64,000 nucleotides of DNA, taken from positions 4,650,001-4,714,000 of the forward strand of contig NZ_JARUND010000001.1 of NCBI RefSeq assembly GCF_036898825.1, given 5' to 3'. The DNA comes from Streptomyces sp. B21-083 (GTDB lineage Bacteria > Actinomycetota > Actinomycetes > Streptomycetales > Streptomycetaceae). Shown here piece after piece: positions 16,383 to 24,080 of this stretch. Position numbers and translations under genes: made by a program. Within the stretch, counting starts at the first letter, position 1. The number at the start of each line of letters is the position of its first letter. The notes beneath the pieces are model-generated. The model did not search any database and was not told where the DNA came from. It saw only the letters and a list, made by a program, of their open reading frames with translations.

Positions 16383-17081
16383 TCAGCCGATCGGCTTCCG
16401 GAGTTCGGACCGGATCCGGAGGGTGCGCTCGGCAACGGCCGCCAGGTCCAGGTCCTCAGGGCTGTCGGCGGCGTTGCCGGGGGTGATCTCTCCGATGACC
16501 GCCGCGGTGTTGCCGTCGTTCCAGCCACACATCGGGGCGAAGACCTCCGCGCCCCCGTTGTCCATGGTGATCACCTGACAGGTGAGGGTCGTGTCCGCCC
16601 CGGCCAGCTCGAAGTCCTTGGGAGGTACCGCGAGGGTGAGGTTCTCAGTGTTGGCCGCGCCCTTCATCATCGTGGCCCGCGCCTCGTCGCTGTTCGTGAA
16701 TCGGCCGTAGACACCCGAGACGTTGAGTTGCCCCCCGAGGTTCACAGGGGCGTACGTCGCCACGGCGGCGCGGGCGTCACGGGCACCCCACCTGCTCTCG
16801 GCCTCCTCCTTCAGCCCGCTTCCGGAGGAGTCGGAGAAGTCCTGCGTCAGCTCGTACCCGCCGTCGAGCAGGGTCTCGGGCAGCGTCAGCCGGTACTCGG
16901 CCGCGGGGAAGCCGCTGTCGGAGTCCGCCCCGACGACCACCCACGCGGTCGCGGCCACGATCAGCAGACCGACGACCCCGCCCACGACCCCGAGAACGAT
17001 CCCGACGCGGCTCCTCTTCGGCGGAGGCGGGGGCGGAGACGGAGACGGAGGCATCGGGATGAGCGGCTGAGGCTGGGACAC
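16383..17081 (-). CDS. Hypothetical membrane-anchored extracytoplasmic protein
   Basis: A 232-aa protein. The Pro-rich cytoplasmic head (PSPSPPPPPPKRSR) precedes one TM helix (about 26-48, VGIVLGVVGGVVGLLIVAATAW) and an external domain of about 180 residues with two Cys (TCQVI and MCGWND) that could form a disulfide. This layout is common among Streptomyces surface proteins of unknown role. The start is ATG 17081. It is probably monocistronic. Confidence 0.75.
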   Translation of the reverse strand: MSQPQPLIPMPPSPSPPPPPPKRSRVGIVLGVVGGVVGLLIVAATAWVVVGADSDSGFPAAEYRLTLPETLLDGGYELTQDFSDSSGSGLKEEAESRWGARDARAAVATYAPVNLGGQLNVSGVYGRFTNSDEARATMMKGAANTENLTLAVPPKDFELAGADTTLTCQVITMDNGGAEVFAPMCGWNDGNTAAVIGEITPGNAADSPEDLDLAAVAERTLRIRSELRKPIG

Positions 17082-17155
17082 ACCAGAACGCTAGTGCACG
17101 GGCCCGTCCGGTATGGCGCTCCTCACACGGAGTGGGCCACGGCAAGGACAGCGGC

Positions 17156-17415
17156 ATGCGGGAGACCGCGGACCCGTTCCACGTCGACGTGAAGGTGCTG
17201 ACGACCTGGCTCATCGAGGTGAACATCTTCCGACGGCAGGTTTCCCGAAACGGTGGGGCGCGGAACCTGCCGCGGAGAAGCAGCATCAGGACTCCGGGCT
17301 GTTCACCGTGAAGATGGAAACGACGAACGGCTTCAACTTCCCCGTCGCCTACGCGACGAGCAACGGCCTGGACCTGATTGACGATCTGTGGAAGCGACGC
17401 CCCAACGCCGCCTGA
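17156..17415 (+). pseudogene. Small hypothetical gene with apparent frameshift
   Basis: From ATG 17156 one frame reads MRETADPFHVDVKVLTTWLI and then becomes Arg/Gly junk ending at 17308. The +1 related frame becomes protein-like from about 17245 (LFTVKMETTNGFNFPVAYAT) and ends at 17415 in WKRRPNAA. Joining the two near 17240 would give a protein of about 86 aa, so a one-base shift or a sequencing error is likely. No family is recognised. A terminator follows directly. Confidence 0.35.
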
Positions 17416-17425
17416 CCGGACGCCT

Positions 17426-17457
17426 GCGGCCCCGCTCTCCTCGGAGGGCGGGGCCGC
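17426..17457. terminator. Terminator between converging genes
   Basis: A stem GCGGCCCCGC with complement and a 12-nt loop, followed by TTTCG on the plus strand. It lies between the frameshifted ORF and the GntR gene. Confidence 0.7.
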
Positions 17458-17473
17458 TTTCGTGCGTCTGAGG

Positions 17474-18232
17474 TCAGCCACCGTGCGGGGCTTGCCCGTA
17501 CTCGGCCACCCACCGGTCGCCACGCATCACGACATCCGCCGTCTCCACCGGGCGTCCGGTGGCCTGGTCGTAATAGGTCCGCTCGATCGCCAGCACCGGG
17601 CCGGGCGGCGTCATGCCCAACCCCTGCGCCTCCTGCCGGGCCGCCAACCGGGCACGGACCTTCTCCACAGGGTCACCTACCTCGATGCCGATGACCCGCA
17701 TGCGCGCGGCCACACCGATCCCGGCGTAGGGGCCGACCTCGGGCAGAGCGATCAGGGACCGGCCGGTGACGGCGAGCGGCTCCCACGACTCGGCAATCTG
17801 CACGGGCCGTTCGTCGGCGAGATAGGTGTACGAGGTGTGCATCACGGGCTCGCCCGGTTCGAGGTCGAGGCGGCCGGCCACGCTGGCGGTGGCCGTCTCG
17901 GTGGTGGACTCATGCCTCCAGGTGCCGACGGCTCCCTGCTCGGCCGCGCCTTGGGCGAAGGGGCTGTCCTCGGAGCGGCGGCGGTGGCGACGCACGAGCA
18001 GTTCGGGTGTCTCGTTGCTGCGGACGTAATGGCCGGCGCCGTGCCGGGACACCACCAAGCCGTCGTCAACGAGGACCTTGTAGGCGCCGGTGGCGATGGG
18101 GTTGCTGCCTCCGTACTGGGCTGAGATCTCCGAGACCGATGGCAGGCGGGTGCCGGGCAGTAGTTCGCCGGATTCGATGCGGGCGCGCAGCTCGTCGGCT
18201 ACGCGCAGGTACAGCGGCGGCTCCGTGCTCAC
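17474..18232 (-). CDS. GntR family regulator, HutC subfamily (UTRA domain)
   Basis: A 252-aa regulator. The N-terminal winged helix is PLYLRVADELRARIESGEL with LPSVSEISAQYGGSNPIATGAY. A UTRA effector domain follows (about 85-245; HTSYTYLADERPVQIAES and IERTYYDQATGRPVE). GTG 18232 is chosen because GGGAGG lies 7-8 nt before it and the longer frame reads through the operators. Two palindromes upstream (18282-18315) are the likely autoregulatory operators. Related HutC regulators control transfer genes on Streptomyces integrative elements, and the divergent mini-ORFs here may be its targets. Confidence 0.85.
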   Translation of the reverse strand: MSTEPPLYLRVADELRARIESGELLPGTRLPSVSEISAQYGGSNPIATGAYKVLVDDGLVVSRHGAGHYVRSNETPELLVRRHRRRSEDSPFAQGAAEQGAVGTWRHESTTETATASVAGRLDLEPGEPVMHTSYTYLADERPVQIAESWEPLAVTGRSLIALPEVGPYAGIGVAARMRVIGIEVGDPVEKVRARLAARQEAQGLGMTPPGPVLAIERTYYDQATGRPVETADVVMRGDRWVAEYGQAPHGG

Positions 18233-18281
18233 TGTCCGCCCTCCCTTGTGTGACTTGCGTGACCGAGTAGCCAGCGCCGCT

Positions 18282-18315
18282 ACTCTCGTACGAGAGTTAT
18301 CCTCTCGCGCGAGAG
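18282..18315. promoter_or_regulatory. Twin palindromic operators (GntR candidate)
   Basis: ACTCTCGTACGAGAGT (18282-18297) is a perfect 16-bp palindrome and CTCTCGCGCGAGAG (18302-18315) a perfect 14-bp one. They share CTCTCG/CGAGAG arms and their centres are 19 bp apart, about two helical turns. Position between the GntR gene and the divergent mini-ORF chain suggests control of both. Confidence 0.7.
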
Positions 18316-18484
18316 TAGGTACCGCGGCTCCGCCACCCGCGTCAGCGCGCCCGCGCCCGCCGCAACGGACTGGGGCCGCTGGCACCGGGTCATCTCCGTC
18401 CTGAAGACCGCAGACAACTGGGGCAGCAGCACCGGCGGCGCACCCGAGATCTGGGCTGAGATCAAAGACGAGGTGAGCCCGTGA
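18314..18484 (+). pseudogene. Start-less coding fragment before mini-ORFs
   Basis: An open frame ending ...TDWGRWHRVISVLKTAD... and EIWAEIKDEVSP has good codon bias but no ATG, GTG or TTG after the operators. It may be the end of a truncated gene, or use a rare start. Its stop overlaps the next start (GTGA at 18481), indicating translational coupling. Confidence 0.35.
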
Positions 18485-18534
18485 AGCCACTCAACAGCAC
18501 GCGCCAGGCCGATCCGGAACAGCGGCAGCCGTGA
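18481..18534 (+). CDS. 17-aa leader-like mini-ORF
   Basis: GTG 18481 encodes MKPLNSTRQADPEQRQP. It overlaps the fragment upstream (GTGA) and the next ORF downstream (GTGA at 18531). The perfect overlap chain suggests it is read; its function is unknown. Confidence 0.35.
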   Translation: MKPLNSTRQADPEQRQP

Positions 18535-18671
18535 CCGCCACCGAGAACCTGTCCACGGAATGCACGGTCGGCCGGGAGCCCGGCTATCAGGACATCCACG
18601 CCATGTGCCGCCAGACCCAGGACGTCCCCCTGCCGTACAGCACGGGCATCCTCCTCGTAGGAGAGCGATGA
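18531..18671 (+). CDS. 46-aa hypothetical protein
   Basis: GTG 18531 encodes a 46-aa peptide with segments ECTVGREPGYQDIHAMCRQT and DVPLPYSTGILL. Codon bias is good, with two Cys. It is coupled at both ends by 4-nt overlaps. It resembles small conserved Streptomyces proteins next to GntR regulators; no function is known to me. Confidence 0.5.
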   Translation: MTATENLSTECTVGREPGYQDIHAMCRQTQDVPLPYSTGILLVGER

Positions 18672-18859
18672 CCACGGCGACGTCGTATCTGCTGCAGATG
18701 CCGGCCACACCCCCCGAGCCCACACCGTGCTGTGTGGTCTGCGCGAGCCTGGACGGTCAGCGGGCGCAGGCCCGGGCTGTAGGCGACTACTCGCGGGTGT
18801 CCGACTGCAACGCGCGCACGCGCGCCCACACCTGCCGCAAGGCACCCACACCCCACTGA
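18668..18859 (+). CDS. 63-aa hypothetical protein
   Basis: ATG 18668 overlaps the preceding stop (ATGA). The product has a Cys-x2-Cys pair (CCVVCASLDGQRAQA) plus further Cys residues, which could bind a metal, and ends in CRKAPTPH. It is the last member of the four-part overlapping chain behind the GntR operators. A hairpin (18911-18942) follows. Confidence 0.55.
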   Translation: MTTATSYLLQMPATPPEPTPCCVVCASLDGQRAQARAVGDYSRVSDCNARTRAHTCRKAPTPH

Positions 18860-18910
18860 TCTCCCGCCTGCCTCGTACCCCGTGACCACCGCGGGCGGGG
18901 CGGGAACAGG

Positions 18911-18942
18911 CCCCGGCCGGACGCCGATCCGGTCGGGGCCGC
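18911..18942 (+). terminator. Terminator of mini-ORF chain
   Basis: A stem GGCCCCGGCCGGA with near-complement TCCGGTCGGGGCC and a 6-nt loop, 51 bp past the last mini-ORF. Confidence 0.6.
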
Positions 18943-19017
18943 TCCATGTCTTGATCGTTTGCACTTCGGTCGAGCTTCGGCTGAGCTAACGACCACTCAG
19001 TCCCCGAAAACGACAGA

Positions 19018-19050
19018 AGCCCCAGTCCAGACGTGCTCTGAACTGGGGCT
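19018..19050 (-). terminator. Chromosomal terminator of tRNA-Lys (stranded by island)
   Basis: AGCCCCAGT/ACTGGGGCT hairpin, followed on the minus strand by TTCTGTCGTTTTC. It directly abuts the left tRNA-Lys remnant, as expected for the original terminator before the island inserted. Confidence 0.7.
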
Positions 19051-19053
19051 TAC

Positions 19054-19101
19054 CCGTAGACCCTGTGGGACTCGAACCCACAACCAATGGATTAAAAGTC
19101 C
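19054..19101. repeat. Left attachment repeat (att core, tRNA-Lys 3' copy)
   Basis: 48 bp identical to 37307-37354, covering the tRNA-Lys 3' end, T arm, variable loop and anticodon region. Identity stops abruptly at 19102, inside the anticodon stem. Confidence 0.92.
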
Positions 19102-19118
19102 TGGCCGGATCGTGCTGC

Positions 19119-19161
19119 GTGGTTCCGGACGCTGACTTGGTGTCCGGAACCACCAGGTCAG
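19119..19161. other. Overlapping inverted repeats at island left end
   Basis: GTGGTTCCGGAC (19119-19130) pairs perfectly with 19142-19153. CTGACTTGGTG (19132-19142) pairs with CACCAGGTCAG (19151-19161) with one mismatch. The two hairpins overlap and exclude each other. They begin 18 bp inside the att core, where recombinase or excisionase sites are expected. Confidence 0.6.
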
Positions 19162-19211
19162 GACAGGTTCGTAGTGGGGTGCGGTCCACGTCAGGATGGC
19201 TCCTGCCGCAC

Positions 19212-19225
19212 CATCCGCTCACGCA
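19212..19225 (+). other. Candidate arm-type integrase site, left
   Basis: CATCCGCTCACGCA, identical to 37193-37206. It lies about 110 bp inside the left core and in the same orientation as the right copy. Confidence 0.4.
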
Positions 19226-19549
19226 GAAGAGTCACAGGTCGGAAGTCAACGACCGCAAACGGCGCAGCATGATCGCCGGAGTACAAGAAGTCCCGCCATT
19301 GGGGGAGCCGCTCGTCGGCATGCCGCACCACCTGCTGCACCTCGACCGCTTCCTGAGGTCAGTCCACCGTGAACGTCAAACACAGCCCAGGCGTGCCCCA
19401 GGGACAACACTGTGAGCGGAGACCCACAAACCCTGCGCAGACGATCACACTCTTGATGCAAGCGTAAGCGGCGAGCACCGACACCAAGGCCCGCGCGCTG
19501 TACCCGGATTGGGGCGCCGAGCAGATCCACGACGAGGTCCACCTCCCCC
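19226..19549. other. Island left arm without clear gene
   Basis: Short open frames here (for example one around MPHHLLHLDRFLR and one around KARALYPDWGAEQIHDEV) look like coding debris but do not join into a recognisable protein. Probably decayed cargo. Confidence 0.35.
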
Positions 19550-19813
19550 TCAAAGAGAGGGGGGTGCTTGTTCCTGGTCCTGCTTTCTTTTCTTCCTAAC
19601 GGCTCGACGACGCTCCCACCTCCTCCTTTTTAAAGCTGCATGCTTCCGGCGGTGCTCCCAAAAGGCAATCCACCACATGTAGAGGTCATGCGATTCCTTT
19701 GGAAGGACTACGCGGGCGAAACCCAGCACAAAGATCAGGAAGAATGCAGCCCACCATGGCATTTCAGCAAGGGCACTCTGAGGGATTTCAAGCACGGCGA
19801 AGACTCTCTGCAC
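19550..19813 (-). CDS. Small hypothetical membrane protein
   Basis: An 87-aa product from GTG 19813. One TM helix (about 18-38, MPWWAAFFLIFVLGFARVVL) is followed by a strongly basic tail (KRRRWERRRAVRKKRKQ), giving a positive-inside topology. GC is lower than the chromosome average. The ribosome site is weak, so both start and reality are moderate. No family recognised. Confidence 0.45.
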   Translation of the reverse strand: MQRVFAVLEIPQSALAEMPWWAAFFLIFVLGFARVVLPKESHDLYMWWIAFWEHRRKHAALKRRRWERRRAVRKKRKQDQEQAPPSL

Positions 19814-19849
19814 GAAGATAACTTTCGGGCCCGCTCTTAAAAATCTCCA

Positions 19850-20707
19850 CTAAATGCGAATCTTAAGAACCGAATCACTAAGAGTCACTTCGTACGCCCT
19901 GCTGCTTTTCGCGAGCCTTGCTCCAGAAATACCGACCGTAGGGTCAGCTAGCGCAGCCGCGACATCTTCCGGATAGGGAAGCCCTGTCCACTGGGCTTCC
20001 CATTCATCGCCTGCCCCCCAAAGCCTGCGCCGAGGATCCGAGTCATCATCGCGGCCTCTGCCCTCATCACGCCGCAACGGGTCCCAGTACCAGTTCCCTG
20101 TGGCCCACCGCCCCTTGGGGTCAGCCATGGACATACGGGCAGCAATACCAGCCAATAGAGTCTGAGCTGTGTCACCCATGGGAGGAACGTCGGCAAGCTG
20201 GCGCTCCTCTACCGGGTCCAAAGGGTCATCAAGCGTGCGAAAATCGAAGTGCGAGCCTTCTCGCACCCTCTGCAGCTTGCCGTCTAGCCGACTCGTGACC
20301 ACCAATTGTGCCCCCGTAGGGACATGCTCCAACGCATACGTCCGGTAGTCGTACATAGCCCGCAATCGCAACCCTGGAAGCCTTGGGGTGCTATCACCAT
20401 GCGGCACCAGATACCTGGTGACGTTATCTGGGGCATCGCTGATGAATACCAGCTGATTCCACCGAGGCGACACTGTAATCGTGTACCAGGTGAGGGTGCT
20501 CAACAACCACTTCGCGGGAGGCGCACCGTCTTCGCCGCGGTTAAATAGACCGAGAGCCAGCAAAGCGTTCATCTTCCGCTGACCCGGCGCGCACGAATCC
20601 AACCCATGAGTGCGGTCGTTTGAGATTCCAGCAAGCGCAGCTTCGTAAATCTCACCGGAATACGCTTTGCGCATGTGTGCAGCTCGCTTCTTTACAGAAT
20701 TTGGCAT
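19850..20707 (-). CDS. Hypothetical protein, island cargo
   Basis: A 285-aa soluble protein with no family I can name. The N-terminus is basic and helical (MPNSVKKRAAHMRKAYSG). The centre is mixed alpha/beta with LTWYTITVSPRWNQLVFIS and TGAQLVVTSRLDGKL. An acidic linker (RDEGRGRDDDSDPRRR) precedes a C-terminal strand-rich end (YEVTLSDSVLKIRI). The ribosome site GAGG sits 9 nt before ATG 20707. Third-position GC is lower than in the core genes, marking it as acquired. It is transcribed leftward, toward the att site. Confidence 0.6.
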   Translation of the reverse strand: MPNSVKKRAAHMRKAYSGEIYEAALAGISNDRTHGLDSCAPGQRKMNALLALGLFNRGEDGAPPAKWLLSTLTWYTITVSPRWNQLVFISDAPDNVTRYLVPHGDSTPRLPGLRLRAMYDYRTYALEHVPTGAQLVVTSRLDGKLQRVREGSHFDFRTLDDPLDPVEERQLADVPPMGDTAQTLLAGIAARMSMADPKGRWATGNWYWDPLRRDEGRGRDDDSDPRRRLWGAGDEWEAQWTGLPYPEDVAAALADPTVGISGARLAKSSRAYEVTLSDSVLKIRI

Positions 20708-21108
20708 ACCAATACCTCACTCGCCGCACCGGTCGGCGTTTGAGTTGGACGCCAAAAATTCTGCCTGCTGCACTGCTGTCACAGAGTGAGTGCACATACA
20801 CCCGCGAGACGACGCTTGTGGCCGGTGTCCACACGTCGGAGCTCCTGAGCCTCTGCGCTCAGGTTAGACAAGTCAACGATGTGAGCGTAGCGACCGCTGC
20901 GGTGGTTCGCAGCCAACTCCCGGTTTTCCCTGCAAGGTTCTGCTGCATGAGTGGTCCGTCGCACGGCCCGTATGGCTTGGTGTCCTTGAAACTGAAGGTC
21001 CCGGCACTGTGCGACCTGTGTTCTTCGTCGCCCCCTGCGAAGACTTGGCGTACCGGCCAGCTTGCTCGGGCGCATGGGGCTGTCAGTGGCGCAGGGCACC
21101 ATGGCCTC

Positions 21109-21852
21109 ATGAGTATCGATATCCCCTGGGCGCGCAATGAGTTGGACCAGTTCCTGCAACTGACCGAGTTGTACAGGCCAACGGACCCTCCGGGCGTACT
21201 CACGGTCAGCAGCCGACTTTCCAACCGCGGTTCCCAGGCTGACATCGTGGCCAGCGCTCACGTGGTGGAACAGATCCTGGACCGCGCCTTGCCGCACTGG
21301 CGTACTGAGGTTCCGAGCAAGAACAACAGCACTGTGAACCGCTGGTGGCAACACAGGGAGACCGCACAACGAGCGCTCGCCGCCCTCCAGAGGGACGAAG
21401 AGGTCAGAGCCCGCCTCGGTGATGACGCTCCCCAGGTGAGCGCGGCCACCATGCATCCATGGGCATGGGAAGGGGCTCGCGCGCTGTGGCGCAGCGGGCA
21501 CTTCCGGGAGGCGGTGACAGCAGCTGTACGGAAGGTCAACGCCGAGACGCAGAACAAGATTGGCCGCCGGGATGCCAGCGAGACCAAGCTCTTCCAGAGC
21601 GCCTTTTCGCTGAACGCCCCCAAGCCCGACGAACCCCGCCTACGACTCATGGAAGACGACGGCAGCGACACCTTCCGCAGCCTCCACCGGGGAGCTATGG
21701 CCTTCGCCGAGGGCTGCTACGCCGGCATCCGCAATCCGAACAGCCACGAGGACGGCCTCCCCGAGCTTCCAGGGCATGAGGCGCTTGAGCAACTCGCGGC
21801 GTTCAGCGTGCTCGCCCGCTGGGTGGACGTGTCGAGCGTGCTCTCGACCTGA
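21109..21852 (+). CDS. TIGR02391 family protein
   Basis: A 247-aa protein. The C-terminal half matches the TIGR02391 (Ymh-type) domain: HPWAWEGARALWRSGHFREAV, VNAETQNKIGRRDASET, GAMAFAEGCYAGIRNPNSHE (each a short motif). The N-terminal half is a helical region (ELDQFLQLTELYRPTDPPG). The family is common on prophages and defence-type islands, with proposed nucleotide or nucleic-acid roles (HEPN-like helical fold is my guess). The frame is open far upstream to 20620, but ATG 21109 opens the coherent part. It is probably a single-gene unit. Confidence 0.75.
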   Translation: MSIDIPWARNELDQFLQLTELYRPTDPPGVLTVSSRLSNRGSQADIVASAHVVEQILDRALPHWRTEVPSKNNSTVNRWWQHRETAQRALAALQRDEEVRARLGDDAPQVSAATMHPWAWEGARALWRSGHFREAVTAAVRKVNAETQNKIGRRDASETKLFQSAFSLNAPKPDEPRLRLMEDDGSDTFRSLHRGAMAFAEGCYAGIRNPNSHEDGLPELPGHEALEQLAAFSVLARWVDVSSVLST

Positions 21853-22093
21853 GGAGCACCCGGTCCGCTCATGAGATGCAGACACGGGCTGCACTCTCTG
21901 GCATGGCGTCGATTGAGATCCGAGCAGGCTTGAGACCGGATCACGAACGTCCACATCCGCCACCAGACGGAACCACCTGCGGAAACGCCCAGCGAGCTAG
22001 CCAACTGAAGCATAAGTGCAAGTTTCACGCACAGAACTGAAGCATTGGGTGTACCGTAACGCGCAAAGCACTAGCAACGGACGGGAGTGATGC

Positions 22094-22873
22094 ATGGACG
22101 GTTCGATCCCCGCCTGGGCTCAGTCGCGGTTCGGCGAACACGCCGCGGCGATCCAAGGGGCAATATGGCGGGCCCTCAGCGAGACGGCTCAGGGAGTTGC
22201 TGACATCCGGGCAGCCTCACGGAACAAGAAGGGGTTCGCCCCCGGCGGTGAACGTGCTGTCGACCAGTTTGAACTCCTGGTCGGCGAGCTGGAGGAACTT
22301 GGGATCGAGGGCACCGAGGTCATCAGCACGGGCTCCTGGTACGGCTTGCCTCTCGTGCTGAACACGCTCATCTATCCCGTCCATACGCAGAACGGGGACG
22401 AGCACGTAGACCGATGGCCCCGTCGGAAGTTGTCGAAGCTGATGAAGGAGATCTTCGCTTCGACAGCTGCAGGTCGAAGGTGGGTAGCCGATCCCATCAG
22501 CGGCTTCGAGATCGAGGACGAACTCCGTGCTTCGCTAGCCGATCTCGCAGGGCGTGACCCGAGGCCGCGCCTGGTGCTTGTTGTCTATGAGTTGGATCGT
22601 TCAGGGCTGAAGCGCGTCTGGTGGGGTGAGGCTGAGCTCCGGAGTGGAGCGGGCGCTATTCGATGGCTGACGGAGCGTTCGCCACTCGTAGCCCCACTCG
22701 CCACCCCGCTTGCTCTTGTGGCCGACGAGGCAGGAGATGATCGGTTCGACTCGGGCGACTTGCCAGACCTGCCGATGGCCGACAGGCCCGACGAGGAGCA
22801 ACACTCTGAGCAGCCCCTGCCCACCGAGCAAGCAGACGAGACCGACGACACCATAGAGAGTGATGAGAACTGA
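22094..22873 (+). CDS. Hypothetical protein coupled to XRE-ImmA peptidase
   Basis: A 259-aa protein of unknown family. Residues 1-190 look globular (SRFGEHAAAIQGAIWRALSE, TGSWYGLPLVLNTLIYPVH, RLVLVVYELDRSGLKRVWWG). Residues 195-259 form a very acidic, low-complexity tail rich in Asp, Glu and Pro. ATG 22094 follows GGGAGTG. Its 3' end overlaps the start of the next gene by 11-14 bp, so the two are co-translated. By analogy with gene pairs containing an ImmA/IrrE partner it could be the effector or the cleavage substrate (inference). Confidence 0.6.
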   Translation: MDGSIPAWAQSRFGEHAAAIQGAIWRALSETAQGVADIRAASRNKKGFAPGGERAVDQFELLVGELEELGIEGTEVISTGSWYGLPLVLNTLIYPVHTQNGDEHVDRWPRRKLSKLMKEIFASTAAGRRWVADPISGFEIEDELRASLADLAGRDPRPRLVLVVYELDRSGLKRVWWGEAELRSGAGAIRWLTERSPLVAPLATPLALVADEAGDDRFDSGDLPDLPMADRPDEEQHSEQPLPTEQADETDDTIESDEN

Positions 22874-24026
22874 TCATCCAACGATCCCCGGCCTTGGTGG
22901 GGTGTCCCCCAAGGCCGTCTGGGATGCGTTCCACCCGCCTCGCCTCACACAAGCCCGCCATCTAGCAGGCATGACCAAGAAGGACGTTGCCCAGGGCATC
23001 GGCGTATCTCCTGCCGCTGTCGGACAGTACGAGACGGGCAGTAGTAAACCGCGGCCAGATCTTCTGCCTCGGTTGGCTGATGTCCTAGAAGTCCCGATCG
23101 AGTTCTTCCTCGCGGGTAGGCCGATTGGGAAGCTGGACACCTCCATGGCTTATTTTCGCTCGTTGCGGTCTACGAGCGGGGCGCAGAGGAGTCGGGCACT
23201 CGGCCTCGCAGGGCAGGTATGGGAGTTGACTTTTGCCCTGGAACGTCGCGTTCAACTACCTCTTGTCAATCTTCCTGGATTCACTGGTGGCGAAGTGCAC
23301 CCGGGGACCGATTTGCCTTCTGCCGCCAGAGAAGCCGCGCAAGAACTTCGCGCGTATTGGAACCTCGGTCGGGGCCCCGTCAAGCACTTGGTACGACAAC
23401 TGGAGACTCATGGAATCGTAGTCTCCGTTCCACCCGAGGCCGATGAAACTGCAACTAGAATTGACGCATTTGCAACTTCGGGCCTACCTCGCCCGCTTAT
23501 GGTACTAACCCATAATCGCGCAGATGATGTGTACAGGCACCGGTTCAGTGCAGCGCACGAGTTGGGTCACCTGGTCCTACATTCCTCCTCCGCTGGAGAC
23601 AACCAACAAGAGCGAGAGGCTGACGCTTTCGCGGCCGAATTTCTCACCCCACGAGCCAGCATCCTCCCCCTCCTTCCACGCAGAATGGACCTAGCGCAAC
23701 TCGCTGACTTGTCACGCACCTGGGGCGTCTCAGTCAAATCCCTGATCTATAGATGTCGTGAGCTTGGCCTTGCATCGGATGCCACTGCAAGTCGCGCCTA
23801 CCAAAGGCTGAATGCTCTGTCTGACCAGCCAGGTTTCTCACCGGAACCTGTGGCGCGATTTCCTGGCGAGCAATCAATCCTGCTCCAACGAGCCTTCGAG
23901 CTCGCGCAGAAAAGTCAAGGGCTGACAATTCGAGAATTGGCGAAGGAGTTGGCCTGGAAGCCAGAACGGGTCCGGGAGATTCTCGGATTCCGAGAGTCTC
24001 GGCCAATTCTTCGCCTGGTCGATTGA
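22863..24026 (+). CDS. XRE HTH - ImmA/IrrE metallopeptidase fusion
   Basis: A 387-aa protein. The N-terminal XRE HTH is at residues 27-85 (MTKKDVAQGIGVSPAAVGQYETG). The ImmA/IrrE zinc peptidase domain centres on HELGH (His232-His236), with the third ligand in EREADAFAAEFL near 250. A C-terminal helical region ends with a second HTH-like stretch (LTIRELAKELAWKPERVREILG). Such proteins bind DNA and are activated to cleave a partner or repressor, as in the ICEBs1 ImmA-ImmR system, or act as antitoxins. ATG 22863 lies within the end of the preceding gene; GTG 22860 is an alternative. Confidence 0.85.
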   Translation: MRTDHPTIPGLGGVSPKAVWDAFHPPRLTQARHLAGMTKKDVAQGIGVSPAAVGQYETGSSKPRPDLLPRLADVLEVPIEFFLAGRPIGKLDTSMAYFRSLRSTSGAQRSRALGLAGQVWELTFALERRVQLPLVNLPGFTGGEVHPGTDLPSAAREAAQELRAYWNLGRGPVKHLVRQLETHGIVVSVPPEADETATRIDAFATSGLPRPLMVLTHNRADDVYRHRFSAAHELGHLVLHSSSAGDNQQEREADAFAAEFLTPRASILPLLPRRMDLAQLADLSRTWGVSVKSLIYRCRELGLASDATASRAYQRLNALSDQPGFSPEPVARFPGEQSILLQRAFELAQKSQGLTIRELAKELAWKPERVREILGFRESRPILRLVD

Positions 24027-24080
24027 TCCGAAATGGATGGTTTTTCTGCAGGTTTAACTGCGGAAAACCGTCCCCTATTT

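Noticed and set aside
19057..19101. A second tRNA-Lys gene at the left island end
   Set aside because: Only the 3' half is present; the 5' half is replaced by unrelated sequence, so it is an attachment-site copy.
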